From assembly GCF_003391095.1 (NCBI RefSeq), contig NZ_CP031447.1, forward strand, positions 1,116,001 to 1,180,000: a stretch of 64,000 nucleotides of DNA. Reading direction: 5' to 3'. Positions within the stretch are counted from its first letter, which is position 1, and each line of letters begins with the position of its first letter. The notes under the pieces were generated by a model, which searched no databases, was not told the DNA's origin, and was given only the letters and a program-made list of their open reading frames with translations. The stretch is from Austwickia chelonae (GTDB taxonomy: Bacteria; Actinomycetota; Actinomycetes; Actinomycetales; Dermatophilaceae). The position numbers and the translations under genes are program-made. This document shows, one piece after another, positions 18,697 through 27,762 of this stretch.

Positions 18697-19618
18697 TATG
18701 CGCGCCTTCCCGGTGCCTGACGGACTTGATGCAGAACGGGTCGATGCTGCACTGGCACGACTTTTTGGGCTTTCTCGCACCCGTGCTGCCGAACTGGCTA
18801 GTGAAGGCGCGGTTGCGCTCGACGGGCGGCCGGTCGGCAAGTCAGACCGGGTCCGGGCCGGCAGCCTGTTGGAGGTTGCGCTTCCGGCGACTGTTCTTCC
18901 CCCAGGGTTAGAGGTCATCGCCGAGCCGGTTCCAGGAATGACGGTGGTCCATGACGATGACGACATCGTGGTGGTCGACAAGCCTGTCGGTGTGGCCGCT
19001 CATCCGAGTGTTGGATGGTCCGGTCCAACAGTGGTGGGTGGCTTGGCGGCCGCAGGCTACAGGATCTCGACCTCCGGAGCCTCGGAACGCCAAGGCATTG
19101 TGAGCAGGCTGGACGTAGGCACCTCGGGGCTGATGGTCGTCGCCAAGAGTGAGTACGCCTACTCTGTCCTCAAACGTGCGTTCCGCGACCGCACTGTCGA
19201 GAAGACTTATCACGCACTTGTTCAGGGGCTGCCGGACCCGGTGGTCGGCACCATCGATGCTCCGATCGGTCGACACCCTGCTTATGACTACAAATACGCT
19301 GTGATGAAGTCGGGTAAGCGAGCGATCACCCATTATGAGGTCGTTGAGGCTTTCGGACCAGCTAGCCTCGTCCAGATCCATTTGGAGACAGGACGAACCC
19401 ATCAGATTAGGGTTCATTTCGCGGCGACTCGCCACCCTTGCTGTGGGGATCCGTTGTACGGGAGTGACCCTGTACTGGCCAAAAGACTCGGGCTGGAACG
19501 CCAGTGGTTGCATGCGACCGGTCTGGGATTCGTGCATCCTGGGTCTGGGGAATGGGCCACCTTTGAGAGCACCTATCCTGGAGACCTACAGGGCGCGCTC
19601 GACCGTATCGCTACCTGA
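18689..19618 (+). CDS. rluD: RluD-type 23S rRNA pseudouridine synthase
   Basis: Isomerises uridines in 23S rRNA. An N-terminal S4 RNA-binding domain ([21 protein letters not shown]) precedes the RluA/RluD catalytic domain with the catalytic Asp in [13 protein letters not shown] and the motif [20 protein letters not shown] chose GTG at 18689, eight bases after GGGGA and overlapping the lspA end by eight bases; ATG at 18698 is the alternative. About 309 aa. The lspA-rluD pairing is common. Which uridines are modified cannot be told from sequence. Confidence 0.9.
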   Translation: MVDMRAFPVPDGLDAERVDAALARLFGLSRTRAAELASEGAVALDGRPVGKSDRVRAGSLLEVALPATVLPPGLEVIAEPVPGMTVVHDDDDIVVVDKPVGVAAHPSVGWSGPTVVGGLAAAGYRISTSGASERQGIVSRLDVGTSGLMVVAKSEYAYSVLKRAFRDRTVEKTYHALVQGLPDPVVGTIDAPIGRHPAYDYKYAVMKSGKRAITHYEVVEAFGPASLVQIHLETGRTHQIRVHFAATRHPCCGDPLYGSDPVLAKRLGLERQWLHATGLGFVHPGSGEWATFESTYPGDLQGALDRIAT

Positions 19619-19660
19619 CGCTGTATCCGAGCATGATGCTCCTGGCGTGTCTGCGGGGCT

Positions 19661-19666
19661 TAGACT
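19661..19666 (+). promoter_or_regulatory. Putative -10 of dnaE
   Basis: TAGACT ends nine bases before the dnaE ATG, so a transcript starting about seven bases downstream would have almost no leader. No Shine-Dalgarno sequence precedes the ATG (CGCACAACG). Confidence 0.4.
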
Positions 19667-19675
19667 CGCACAACG

Positions 19676-22600
19676 ATGTCAATCCAGCCAGCCTCCGCCG
19701 CCCCGACCGATCAGATCGGGTCGGGATTTGTTCACCTGCACAATCACACCGAGTACTCCATGCTGGACGGTGCCGCGCGGATCGACGACCTCTTCGAGGC
19801 CTCGGCCCGGATGAGGATGCCCTCGCTCGCCACCACCGACCACGGGTTCATTTTTGGTGCCTACGAGTTCTGGAAGAAATCCAGCAAGTACGGGGTCAAG
19901 CCCATCATCGGTATCGAGGGCTATCTGACACCGGGGACGCACCGTACCGACAAGACCCGGGTGAAATGGGGCGACGGTAGCCGGGACGATGTCTCGGGGG
20001 CCGGGTCGTACACGCACATGACGATGTGGGCCCAGAACAACGTCGGCATGCACAATCTCTTCCGATTGTGTTCTTTAGCCAGTCTGGAGGGGTACTACTT
20101 CAAACCCCGTATGGACCGGGAGCTGTTGCAGACGTATGGGAGAGGCATTATCGCAACTACTGGATGCCCTTCTGGGGAGGTCCAGACCCGGCTTCGCTTG
20201 GGACAGTACGCAGAGGCAAAACAGGCTGCCGCTGACTTTCGTGACATCTTTGGCCCGGAGAATTTCTATTGCGAGCTGATGGACCACGGGCTTGACATCG
20301 AACGGCGGGTGCAACGTGACCTGTTGCGTCTGGCCAAAGAACTTGACCTTCCTCTGGTGGCGACGAACGACCTTCACTACACGAAGGCCGAGGACGCGAA
20401 GTCCCACGCGGCGCTGCTTTGTGTGCAGTCAGGGTCCACCATCATGGATCCCAACCGGTTCAAATTCGATGCCGACGAATTCTACTTGAAGTCCCCTGAA
20501 CAGATGCGTCATCTGTGGCGGGAGGTTCCAGAGGCTTGTGACAACACCCTGCGAATCGCAGAACGCTGCGCGATCGACTTCGTCGAGGAAACCGGCAAGT
20601 ACATGCCACGCTTTCCCTGCCCGGAAGGTGAGGACGAGACGAGTTGGTTCATCAAAGAAGTCGAGAGGGGGCTCCATGAACGTTATCCCCAAGGAATCCC
20701 CGACTATGCACGTAAACAGGCTGAATACGAAGAAGAAGTCATCATCGGTAAGGGGTATCCCGGATACTTCCTCGTTGTTGCGGACTTCATCAATTGGGCC
20801 AAGAACAATGGCATCCGTGTCGGACCGGGGCGTGGGTCCGGTGCTGGCTCAATGTGTGCCTATGCGATGCGGATCACCGACCTCGATCCGGTTCCGCACG
20901 GCCTGATCTTCGAGCGTTTCCTCAACCCGGAACGTCCGTCGATGCCAGACTTCGACGTGGACTTCGACGAACGCCGACGCGGCGAGGTCATCAAGTACGT
21001 CACGGACAAGTACGGTTCGGATCGGGTCGCGCAGATCGTGACCTACGGGACGATCAAGGCCAAACAAGCAGTCAAGGATTCGGCCCGCGTCCTCGGGCAC
21101 CCTTTCGCGGTCGGTGAGAAGCTGACCAAAGCGATGCCACCGGATGTCATGGGTAAGGGCATCCCCTTGTCCGGCATCTTCGACTCCGGCCACAAGAGAT
21201 ACGCAGAAGCGCAGGACTTCAGGGATCTGCACAGCTCTGACCCTGTGGCTCAGGAAGTTGTGGCCACAGCCCTGGGTCTAGAAGGCCTGAAGCGGCAGTG
21301 GGGTGTCCACGCTGCTGGCGTCATCATGTCCAGCGAACCGTTGCTCGACGTCATCCCGATCATGAAGCGGGAACAGGACGGGCAGATCATCACCCAGTTC
21401 GACTATCCGAGCTGTGAGAGTCTCGGGCTGGTCAAGATGGACTTTCTGGGCCTGCGGAACCTGACGATTCTCGATGACGCGCTGGCCAACGTGAAACTCA
21501 ACCGCGGTGAGGACATCGATCTGGACCAGCTGTCCAAGGACCCGACTGATGTCAACGCCTACAAGTTGTTGCAGCGCGGAGACACACTCGGCGTCTTCCA
21601 GCTCGACGGCGGCGGTATGCGCTCCTTGCTCCGGCTGATGCAGCCGGACAACTTCGAAGACATCTCCGCTGCACTTGCCCTCTATCGTCCTGGGCCGATG
21701 GGAGCGGACAGCCATACCAACTATGCGCTGCGCAAAACTGGCCGGCAAGAGATCGTTCCGATCCATCCGGAGTTAGCTGAGCCGCTGGACGAGATCCTGT
21801 CGATGACTCAGGGCCTGATCATCTATCAGGAGCAGGTTCAGCAGATCGCCCAGAAACTTGCTGGGTACACCCTGGGCAAGGCGGACATGCTGCGTCGTGC
21901 CATGGGGAAGAAGAAGAAGGAAGTCCTGGACGCAGAGTTCGTCCCGTTCGAAGCCGGGATGCTCGACAACGGGTACTCGAAGGCAGCGATCAAGACGCTG
22001 TGGGACATTTTGGTTCCCTTCTCCGACTATGCCTTCAACAAGGCTCATACGGCTGCGTACGGGCTGGTGTCCTACTGGACGGCTTACCTCAAGGCGAATT
22101 ATCCGGCCGAATACATGGCTGCACTGTTGACCTCGGTCGGTGATGACAAGGATAAATCTGCGCTCTATCTCAACGAGTGTCGTCACATGGGAATCAAGGT
22201 GCTTCCTCCTGATGTGAACTCTTCCATCGGTTTTTTTGCTGCGGTCGGGGAAGATATTCGATTCGGCTTGCAGGCGGTACGTAACGTGGGTGGCAACGTG
22301 GTGGAAGCCATCGTGCAGGCTCGGGAGGAAAAAGGAGAGTTTTCTTCCTTCGCGGACTTCCTTAACAAAGTGCCTGCTGTGGTCTGTAACAAGCGAACCA
22401 TCGAGTCCTTGGTCAAAGCCGGTGCTTTCGACTCGTTGGGCCATCCTCGCCATGGTCTGGTTCGGATCCACGAGCAATATGTCGATGCTCTGGTGGACGT
22501 CAAGCGGAAAGAAGCTATTGGCCAGGACAGCCTGTTTGCCTCTTTCGGTTTCGGTGAGGAAGATGCCGGGGAAAACCCGATGGACGCGATGTCCGGACTG

Positions 22601-23269
22601 CCTGCGATTCCCGATCTGGAGTGGGACAAGGCCACCGAGTTGGCTTTCGAACGTGAGATGTTGGGTCTCTACGTATCGGATCATCCGTTGTTCGGAATCG
22701 AGCACGTTCTGTCACAGCACGCTGATACATCGGTCAGCTCTCTCAACCTTCCGGTGGAGGACGGAGGTCGCAGCGACGGCGCGATCGTGACCGTGGCCGG
22801 CTTGATCACCGGTCTTCAGTTGAAACGTACGAAGAATGGTGAGTTGTGGGCGATTGTGACCGTGGAGGACCTCCAGGGTTCAGTCGAGTGTCTCTTCTTC
22901 CCCAAGACGTACATGACGGTTTCCACGATGTTGTCGACCGATGTGGTGTGCACGGTGAAGGGCAGGGTGAACCGTCGGGATGATGCGACGAGCCTCTACG
23001 CCCAGGAACTCACGCTTCCCGATATCACCGAAGGCCCTCGTGGCCCGGTGGTGCTCACCCTGCCTGCTTCTCGGGCGACTCAGCGGCTTGCTGAACGACT
23101 CAAAGATGTGCTTTGTGAGCATCCAGGGGTGACTGAGGTGCAGATCAAGTTAACGCAGCCAGGCCGGGGGGTTCTGATGAGGTTGGACGATTCGTTACGG
23201 GTGAGTGCAAGCCCGGAGCTCTTCGGCGATCTCAAGGCGCTGCTGGGAACCTCCTGTCTGGATGTCTGA
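19676..23269 (+). CDS. dnaE: DNA polymerase III alpha subunit DnaE
   Basis: Replicative polymerase. It is 1197 aa, typical for DnaE1. An N-terminal PHP domain begins HLHNHTEYSMLDGAARI. The palm active site reads PDFDVDFDE, with the metal-binding Asp residues at about 425-429. The fingers carry QEQVQQIAQKLAGYTLG, and the thumb and little-finger regions are complete. A C-terminal OB fold (VTVAGLITGLQLKRTKNG) precedes the tau-binding tail. The ATG is preceded by a putative leaderless promoter. Context (lspA-rluD-dnaE) and length indicate the essential DnaE1, not the damage-inducible DnaE2. Confidence 0.97.
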   Translation: MSIQPASAAPTDQIGSGFVHLHNHTEYSMLDGAARIDDLFEASARMRMPSLATTDHGFIFGAYEFWKKSSKYGVKPIIGIEGYLTPGTHRTDKTRVKWGDGSRDDVSGAGSYTHMTMWAQNNVGMHNLFRLCSLASLEGYYFKPRMDRELLQTYGRGIIATTGCPSGEVQTRLRLGQYAEAKQAAADFRDIFGPENFYCELMDHGLDIERRVQRDLLRLAKELDLPLVATNDLHYTKAEDAKSHAALLCVQSGSTIMDPNRFKFDADEFYLKSPEQMRHLWREVPEACDNTLRIAERCAIDFVEETGKYMPRFPCPEGEDETSWFIKEVERGLHERYPQGIPDYARKQAEYEEEVIIGKGYPGYFLVVADFINWAKNNGIRVGPGRGSGAGSMCAYAMRITDLDPVPHGLIFERFLNPERPSMPDFDVDFDERRRGEVIKYVTDKYGSDRVAQIVTYGTIKAKQAVKDSARVLGHPFAVGEKLTKAMPPDVMGKGIPLSGIFDSGHKRYAEAQDFRDLHSSDPVAQEVVATALGLEGLKRQWGVHAAGVIMSSEPLLDVIPIMKREQDGQIITQFDYPSCESLGLVKMDFLGLRNLTILDDALANVKLNRGEDIDLDQLSKDPTDVNAYKLLQRGDTLGVFQLDGGGMRSLLRLMQPDNFEDISAALALYRPGPMGADSHTNYALRKTGRQEIVPIHPELAEPLDEILSMTQGLIIYQEQVQQIAQKLAGYTLGKADMLRRAMGKKKKEVLDAEFVPFEAGMLDNGYSKAAIKTLWDILVPFSDYAFNKAHTAAYGLVSYWTAYLKANYPAEYMAALLTSVGDDKDKSALYLNECRHMGIKVLPPDVNSSIGFFAAVGEDIRFGLQAVRNVGGNVVEAIVQAREEKGEFSSFADFLNKVPAVVCNKRTIESLVKAGAFDSLGHPRHGLVRIHEQYVDALVDVKRKEAIGQDSLFASFGFGEEDAGENPMDAMSGLPAIPDLEWDKATELAFEREMLGLYVSDHPLFGIEHVLSQHADTSVSSLNLPVEDGGRSDGAIVTVAGLITGLQLKRTKNGELWAIVTVEDLQGSVECLFFPKTYMTVSTMLSTDVVCTVKGRVNRRDDATSLYAQELTLPDITEGPRGPVVLTLPASRATQRLAERLKDVLCEHPGVTEVQIKLTQPGRGVLMRLDDSLRVSASPELFGDLKALLGTSCLDV

Positions 23270-23314
23270 GACCTGAGGAGCTTCCCTGTCGGGCTGCTGA
23301 GCCGGTGCTGGACG

Positions 23315-23320
23315 TAGGGT
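23315..23320 (+). promoter_or_regulatory. Putative -10 of the oligopeptidase gene
   Basis: TAGGGT ends six bases before the ATG at 23327; the intervening CGGATC holds no ribosome binding site. It fits a leaderless transcript. There is no good -35 box. Confidence 0.35.
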
Positions 23321-23326
23321 CGGATC

Positions 23327-25465
23327 ATGTTTACGCCGCCCCGGGCCGCGACCCGCGATGATGTCCGCACACAGCACGGCGATCAGGTGAAGGACGAATT
23401 CGCGTGGTTCGCCGATACCTCCGATCCTGAGTTCCGTGCCTACCTGGAGGCCGAGAATGCCTATGCCGACGAGGTCATGGCTCCGCTGGCGGAGCTGCGT
23501 GAACGCATTGTTGGTGAGATCAAAGGCAGAGTGAAAGAGACCGATCTGTCTGTGCCGGTGTCATATCGCGGCTGGTGGTATTACTCCCGGACGCAAGAGG
23601 GGCATCAGTACGCAGCGGAATGTAGGGTGGCCGACATCCCTGGCGAGCCGATGCCTCGCCCGGAGCCGGGAGATCCTCTACCTGGTGAACAGGTGCTGGT
23701 GGACGGCGAGATCGAGGCAGCGGGGGCGGATTATTTTGCCTTGAGTGCCTGCGAGGTCAGCCCGGATACCGAGCTGGTGGCTTTCGCTGTGGATCGCTCG
23801 GGAGACGAGCGTTTCGATGTGGTGGTGCGTCGGATCGGTGACGGCGTGGTGGTCGACGAGATGCTCACCGGCGTCGGATACGGGCTGGTCTGGTCCGCCG
23901 ATTCGTCCTACCTGGTCTACGTGCGAGTGGATGAGGCCTGGCGGCCACATGAAGTGTGGCTGCACAGGGTGGGGACTGATTCTGCACAGGACGAACTCCT
24001 GTTGACCGAATCGGACGAGCGCTTCTGGCTGGGGATCGGTCAGTCGCGGGACGAGCGTTGGCTAGTGGTCTCGGCAGCGTCGAAGACCACCAGCGAATGT
24101 TGGCTGGGAGATCTTGACTGCTCGCACCCCGAACTGGTTTCAGTGGCGGGCCGGAGGGAGGGCTTGGAATACGACGTCGAGCCAGACCGGGACGGTCTGT
24201 TCATCACCCATAATGCGACGAGTCCTGATTTTGGAGTTTCTTGGGCGCCTTGGAATGTCAGGCAGGAACTTGCAGGGGCCGAGGTCCGTCCTTCGGCTCC
24301 TGAGGAGGAATGGGTCCCCTGGCTGTCGCCGCGTCCAGGGGTCCGTTTCCTGGGGGTGGATGCCTTCGCGGAGCAGGTCGTGGTTTCTCTGCGCGAGGGA
24401 GGGCTTCCTTCGTTGAAGCTCGCGCGTCGCCAAGGCCAGGTGATGGCGGTGTGGGAGGACCTGCTTTTGTTGGCGCCGCAGGAGGAATTGTTCTCGGTCT
24501 CCTTGGCGCAGAACCCCTCCTGGGAGGCCAGCGCTCTTCGTGTTGCCTACGAGTCCTTCGTTACGCCGAAGACTTTGGCTGAGGTGCAGGTTGCTGATCT
24601 CTCCTGGACGGTGTTGAAACAGCAGGAGGTTCTGGGCGGTTATCGTCCGGAGTGTTATGTGCAGTCGCGGGAGTGGGTGACTGCCGAGGACGGGACCGCA
24701 GTGCCACTGTCGATCGTTCGCCGGTCAGGTGTTGAGGCGGATGGTACCGCGCCGGCTTTCCTGATGGCTTACGGGGCTTATGAGGTCAGCCTGGATCCGT
24801 GGTTCTCGGCGCTGCGATTGTCGATGCTCGATCGTGGGGTGGTCTTCGCCGTTGCGCATGTGCGTGGAGGGGGCGAACTGGGACGTTCTTGGTACGAGCA
24901 GGGTCGGTTGACTGCGAAGCCAACAACTTTCTCGGACACGGTTGCCTGTGCGCGGCATCTGCATGACCGGGGTTGGGTGGCACCGGACAGGCTCATCCTG
25001 CAGGGGGGGTCTGCCGGTGGCTTGACGGTAGGGGCTGCGATGAATGCAGCGCCGGAGCTGTTCGCGGTCGTTCATGCAGACGTGCCTTTCGTCGACCCCT
25101 TGACGTCCATGTTGGACGATTCCTTGCCGTTGACGGTGGCCGAGTGGGAGGAATGGGGTAATCCTGCCGCGGATCAGGAGATCTACGCCTGCATGAAGGG
25201 CTACTCGCCCTACGAGAATTTGCAGCAGGTTTCCTACCCGGCGATTTTGGCAACCACGAGTTTGAACGACACCCGGGTGTTGTGCGCTGAGCCAGCTAAG
25301 TGGGTGGCGCGTCTACGCGCCTTGGGTGTGAAGGGTCAAGCGCCGATCCTGTTGCGTACCGAGATGGTGGCTGGCCATGGCGGGCGTAGTGGACGCTACG
25401 ACGCCTGGCGGCAGTATGCCTATGAGACGGCTTTTGTGCTGAGTCGGGTGGGTGTCACGGACTGA
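23327..25465 (+). CDS. S9 family oligopeptidase (oligopeptidase B / protease II-like)
   Basis: Cytosolic serine peptidase of the prolyl oligopeptidase family, cleaving short peptides, probably after basic residues if it is a true oligopeptidase B. It is 712 aa: an N-terminal seven-bladed propeller (about 70-400), then an alpha/beta-hydrolase domain with the catalytic triad Ser562 in GGSAGG, Asp648 in LNDTRV and His684 in AGHGGRSGR. No signal peptide is seen. The gene follows dnaE by 57 bases and ends at a strong hairpin, so it is probably monocistronic. Confidence 0.88.
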   Translation: MFTPPRAATRDDVRTQHGDQVKDEFAWFADTSDPEFRAYLEAENAYADEVMAPLAELRERIVGEIKGRVKETDLSVPVSYRGWWYYSRTQEGHQYAAECRVADIPGEPMPRPEPGDPLPGEQVLVDGEIEAAGADYFALSACEVSPDTELVAFAVDRSGDERFDVVVRRIGDGVVVDEMLTGVGYGLVWSADSSYLVYVRVDEAWRPHEVWLHRVGTDSAQDELLLTESDERFWLGIGQSRDERWLVVSAASKTTSECWLGDLDCSHPELVSVAGRREGLEYDVEPDRDGLFITHNATSPDFGVSWAPWNVRQELAGAEVRPSAPEEEWVPWLSPRPGVRFLGVDAFAEQVVVSLREGGLPSLKLARRQGQVMAVWEDLLLLAPQEELFSVSLAQNPSWEASALRVAYESFVTPKTLAEVQVADLSWTVLKQQEVLGGYRPECYVQSREWVTAEDGTAVPLSIVRRSGVEADGTAPAFLMAYGAYEVSLDPWFSALRLSMLDRGVVFAVAHVRGGGELGRSWYEQGRLTAKPTTFSDTVACARHLHDRGWVAPDRLILQGGSAGGLTVGAAMNAAPELFAVVHADVPFVDPLTSMLDDSLPLTVAEWEEWGNPAADQEIYACMKGYSPYENLQQVSYPAILATTSLNDTRVLCAEPAKWVARLRALGVKGQAPILLRTEMVAGHGGRSGRYDAWRQYAYETAFVLSRVGVTD

Positions 25466-25478
25466 CCGGTAGCCCGGT

Positions 25479-25519
25479 GTGCGGCCGAGGCGGATGTCGG
25501 TTCTCTGCCTCGGCCGCAC
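25479..25519 (+). terminator. Hairpin terminator after the oligopeptidase gene
   Basis: A perfect 13-bp inverted repeat, GTGCGGCCGAGGC at 25479-25491 and its complement at 25507-25519, has a 15-base loop. It is followed by GCCTCTGGTTTCTT, a poor T run, so termination may be of the actinobacterial U-poor type. Confidence 0.6.
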
Positions 25520-25541
25520 GCCTCTGGTTTCTTCTCTAAAA

Positions 25542-25566
25542 AAGTGATATCACTTTGCTATCACTT
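25542..25566 (+). promoter_or_regulatory. Operator-like palindrome and repeat before the SPFH gene
   Basis: AAGTGATATCACTT (25542-25555) is a perfect 14-bp palindrome. Its right half, TATCACTT (25548-25555), recurs as a direct copy at 25559-25566, exactly 11 bp on, one helical turn. It lies 20 bases before the GTG of the SPFH gene, where a repressor would block transcription or the ribosome. The cognate factor is unknown; the ribbon-helix-helix-like protein at 26654 is one candidate. Confidence 0.6.
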
Positions 25567-25586
25567 GATGATGACCGGAGGCCGCT

Positions 25587-26573
25587 GTGAGCGCAGAACA
25601 AACTGTTGAGACCCCCTCGACAACGTCACCTGAATCAACATCTCTCGGGCCGGGGGCCGCACCGCCCGCCAGCGCTCCGGTGGGGCACGCCGGCATCCGC
25701 ATCGATGTCGCCGAACGACAGGCGATGGTGCTGAACGGTTTTCTCGGTCTGCTCTTGGCGCTCCTCGCTGTTGTTGCCGGGGCTGCTCTCTTCTTCAACG
25801 CTTTACCGAAGGGGCACAGCGCTCTCGCAGGTGCCGGAGCAGTACTGGCGTGTTCCTCGCTTTTCCTGTTGACCACCCTGACCGTGATTCAGCCGGGACA
25901 GACCACGGTGATCCAGTTCTTCGGCCGGTACATCGGCACCGAACGACGGGCAGGGTTGTTCATGCTCATCCCCCTGTGCAAGCAGAGAAAGGTCTCGGTA
26001 CGAGTCAACAACTTCGAGACCTCGGAGCTGAAGGTCAACGATTACGACGGTAATCCCATCGAAATTGCGGCCATTGTGGTCTGGCAGGTCGCGGATACCG
26101 CGAAGGCTGTCTTTGCGGTCGAGGACTATCGCAACTTCATCCGTGTGCAGTCAGAAGCTGCGCTACGTCACGTGGCTACCTCTCACCCGTACGACGACCC
26201 CAAGGGTGCAGGCACTTCCTTGCGAGGCAGCACGGATGTAGTTTCTGCTGAACTCGCCCATGAGGTCGCTCAACGTGTTGCTGTCGCGGGACTGGAGATC
26301 GTGGAGGTTCGTATCAGCCATCTCGCCTATGCTCCGGAGATCGCTGGCGCAATGCTCCAACGGCAACAGGCCGGAGCCGTCGTGGCTGCCCGTTCACAGA
26401 TCGTCGAAGGAGCGGTGGGCATGGTCGAGCTAGCCCTTGCACAGCTGGAAGAAGAGGACATCGTGGTTCTCGACGACGAACGCAAGGCCGCTATGGTGAG
26501 CAACCTGCTTGTAGTGCTCTGTGCCGAGCAGAAAGCCACACCTATCCTGAATGCAGGAAGTCTGTATTCCTAA
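25587..26573 (+). CDS. SPFH (band 7) domain membrane protein
   Basis: Membrane-anchored band-7/stomatin-like protein of 328 aa. A Pro/Ser/Thr-rich N-terminal tail (about 1-50) is followed by two hydrophobic segments (about 50-72 and 80-98), then the SPFH domain with [26 protein letters not shown] and [28 protein letters not shown]. The C-terminal part is helical. Such proteins scaffold membrane microdomains or protease complexes; no protease gene is nearby. In actinobacteria it is often followed by a small ribbon-helix-helix protein, as here. It uses a GTG start after GGAGGC (ACCGGAGGCCGCTGTG). Confidence 0.85.
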   Translation: MSAEQTVETPSTTSPESTSLGPGAAPPASAPVGHAGIRIDVAERQAMVLNGFLGLLLALLAVVAGAALFFNALPKGHSALAGAGAVLACSSLFLLTTLTVIQPGQTTVIQFFGRYIGTERRAGLFMLIPLCKQRKVSVRVNNFETSELKVNDYDGNPIEIAAIVVWQVADTAKAVFAVEDYRNFIRVQSEAALRHVATSHPYDDPKGAGTSLRGSTDVVSAELAHEVAQRVAVAGLEIVEVRISHLAYAPEIAGAMLQRQQAGAVVAARSQIVEGAVGMVELALAQLEEEDIVVLDDERKAAMVSNLLVVLCAEQKATPILNAGSLYS

Positions 26574-26578
26574 GTCAT

Positions 26579-26608
26579 GTGTGCGGGGGCGCGTCGGCCC
26601 TCGCACAC
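26579..26608 (+). terminator. Hairpin between the SPFH and small downstream gene
   Basis: GTGTGCGGGGGC (26579-26590) pairs with GCCCTCGCACAC (26597-26608) with one G-U pair and a 6-base loop, followed by ACCTTGTTTT. It could terminate the SPFH transcript or attenuate read-through into the small gene 45 bases on. Confidence 0.5.
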
Positions 26609-26653
26609 ACCTTGTTTTGGACGAACTTTTCCCACTGTTGATCAGGGAGGACT

Positions 26654-26863
26654 GTGACCCCCCGCGCAGAGCGTAAACAGGTCCTTCTGCGTCTGGATCC
26701 GCAGACTTACGATGCCGTTGCCAAATGGGCAGCCGATGATGTCCGTAGTGTCAACGCCCAGATCGAGATCCTGCTCCGCAGGGCTCTCGAATCGGCGGGC
26801 AGATCACCTCGAATCAGCGCGCCGATCCCCCGTCGAGGGCGTCCCCGCAAGACGGAGGAATGA
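26654..26863 (+). CDS. Small ribbon-helix-helix-like protein (Arc/HicB-type)
   Basis: A 69-aa basic protein. The stretch RKQVLLRLDPQTYDAVAKWAADDVRSVNAQIEILLRRAL fits the beta strand, helix, helix plan of Arc-type DNA-binding proteins, and the C terminus PRRGRPRKTEE is a basic tail. It has no toxin partner beside it; it follows the SPFH gene, with which it is frequently paired. A role in regulating that gene is inference. The GTG start at 26654 follows TCAGGGAGGACT, a good ribosome binding site. Its last 60 bases overlap the 3' end of the convergent permease gene. Confidence 0.75.
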   Translation: MTPRAERKQVLLRLDPQTYDAVAKWAADDVRSVNAQIEILLRRALESAGRSPRISAPIPRRGRPRKTEE

Positions 26864-27661
26864 CTGCGGGCCCAGACTCGCTTGATGGGTGCTCTTGGAT
26901 CGTGTCATCACCCCTCGGGACACCAGTTCTACTGTCAGAAAGACTGCTACCGACTGACTGGCCAAGATCCCGGCCAGAACGACCAGTTGTAATGCAGCTG
27001 CCTGTTGCGGAGAAGCACCCCCCAGCAAAGTTCCTACGAAAGCACCGGGCAGGGTCACCAGCCCTACGGTTCGGGTCTGGTCCAGGGCGGGGACGAGCGC
27101 CAGCCTCGCAGTGCGGCGTGCCACCAGTAGGGCAGCTTCCCGAGGAAGGAACCCTAACGCGAGCGCAGCTTCGACCTGTCCTCGACGTTCCTCGAGGGCA
27201 TCCAGGGTTCTCTGACCGGACAGAGTTACGGCCGTCATGGCATTGCCGATGAGGATGCCAGCCGTGGGGATGATCGAGATCGTCTGCATCGGAAGTAGGC
27301 CTACTGCCAGGAGGAAGGCGGTGACTGGAAGCCCGCCGCAGGCCACTGGCAATAGTGCTGGCCACCACGACGAGACGCGAAGGCGTCTTCCTGCGGTGAA
27401 CGCGCCCACTGTCACCATGATGATGATGAACAGGCAGGTCAGTGGCCATGAACCGAGTACTCCGGCTACCACTATGCCGACCGCGCCCAGCTGCACCGTT
27501 GCCCGCCCTGCCGCCAGGATCTCTTCGCGGCCGTTGCCCAATCCGCAGAAGAAACGGAGAGCTCCGCTGAACGCTGCGAGCACGAAGACGGCCAGGAGCA
27601 GGCGGAGGTAGTCCGGACCGTCTTCCAGGTGGATCAGGGCATCCGTGGGTAAAAGGGGCAC
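26804..27661 (-). CDS. FetB/UPF0014 (YbbM) family ABC-type permease
   Basis: The only minus-strand gene. It is 285 aa with about seven hydrophobic segments and motifs of the family: LGAVGIVVAGVL, SIIPTAGILIGNAMTAVTLSGQR, the cytoplasmic ALALGFLPREAALLVARRTARLALVPALDQTRTVGLVTLPGAFVG region and GASPQQAAALQLVVL. In E. coli the relative FetB works with the ATPase FetA in iron export or metal resistance. No ATPase gene is beside it, so the partner must be elsewhere or absent. I chose GTG at 27661, nine bases after a GGAGGAG site; longer frames run into hisD. It is divergent from hisD and convergent with the small gene at 26654. Confidence 0.82.
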   Translation of the reverse strand: MPLLPTDALIHLEDGPDYLRLLLAVFVLAAFSGALRFFCGLGNGREEILAAGRATVQLGAVGIVVAGVLGSWPLTCLFIIIMVTVGAFTAGRRLRVSSWWPALLPVACGGLPVTAFLLAVGLLPMQTISIIPTAGILIGNAMTAVTLSGQRTLDALEERRGQVEAALALGFLPREAALLVARRTARLALVPALDQTRTVGLVTLPGAFVGTLLGGASPQQAAALQLVVLAGILASQSVAVFLTVELVSRGVMTRSKSTHQASLGPQSFLRLAGTPSTGDRRADSR

Positions 27662-27750
27662 TTGCGTATTCTCCTCCTGCTGGGAAAGTCTCCTGCTTGG
27701 CGGATCGTTCCGGAGCGTGGTCGTCGAGGCGATCTGCCCGGACCGTTTTC

Positions 27751-27756
27751 TAGAAT
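27751..27756 (+). promoter_or_regulatory. Putative -10 of a leaderless his operon transcript
   Basis: TAGAAT ends six bases before the hisD GTG (27763), so transcription would begin at the start codon. CGTTTTC precedes it; no good -35 box is seen. The GTG has no ribosome binding site, which supports leaderless translation. I see no leader peptide or T-box for histidine. Confidence 0.45.
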
Positions 27757-27762
27757 GACCTC

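Noticed and set aside
25542-25566. The palindrome before the SPFH gene as a terminator of the oligopeptidase gene
   Set aside because: A much stronger hairpin already lies at 25479-25519, and the AT-rich palindrome with a direct half-site repeat looks like a protein-binding site.
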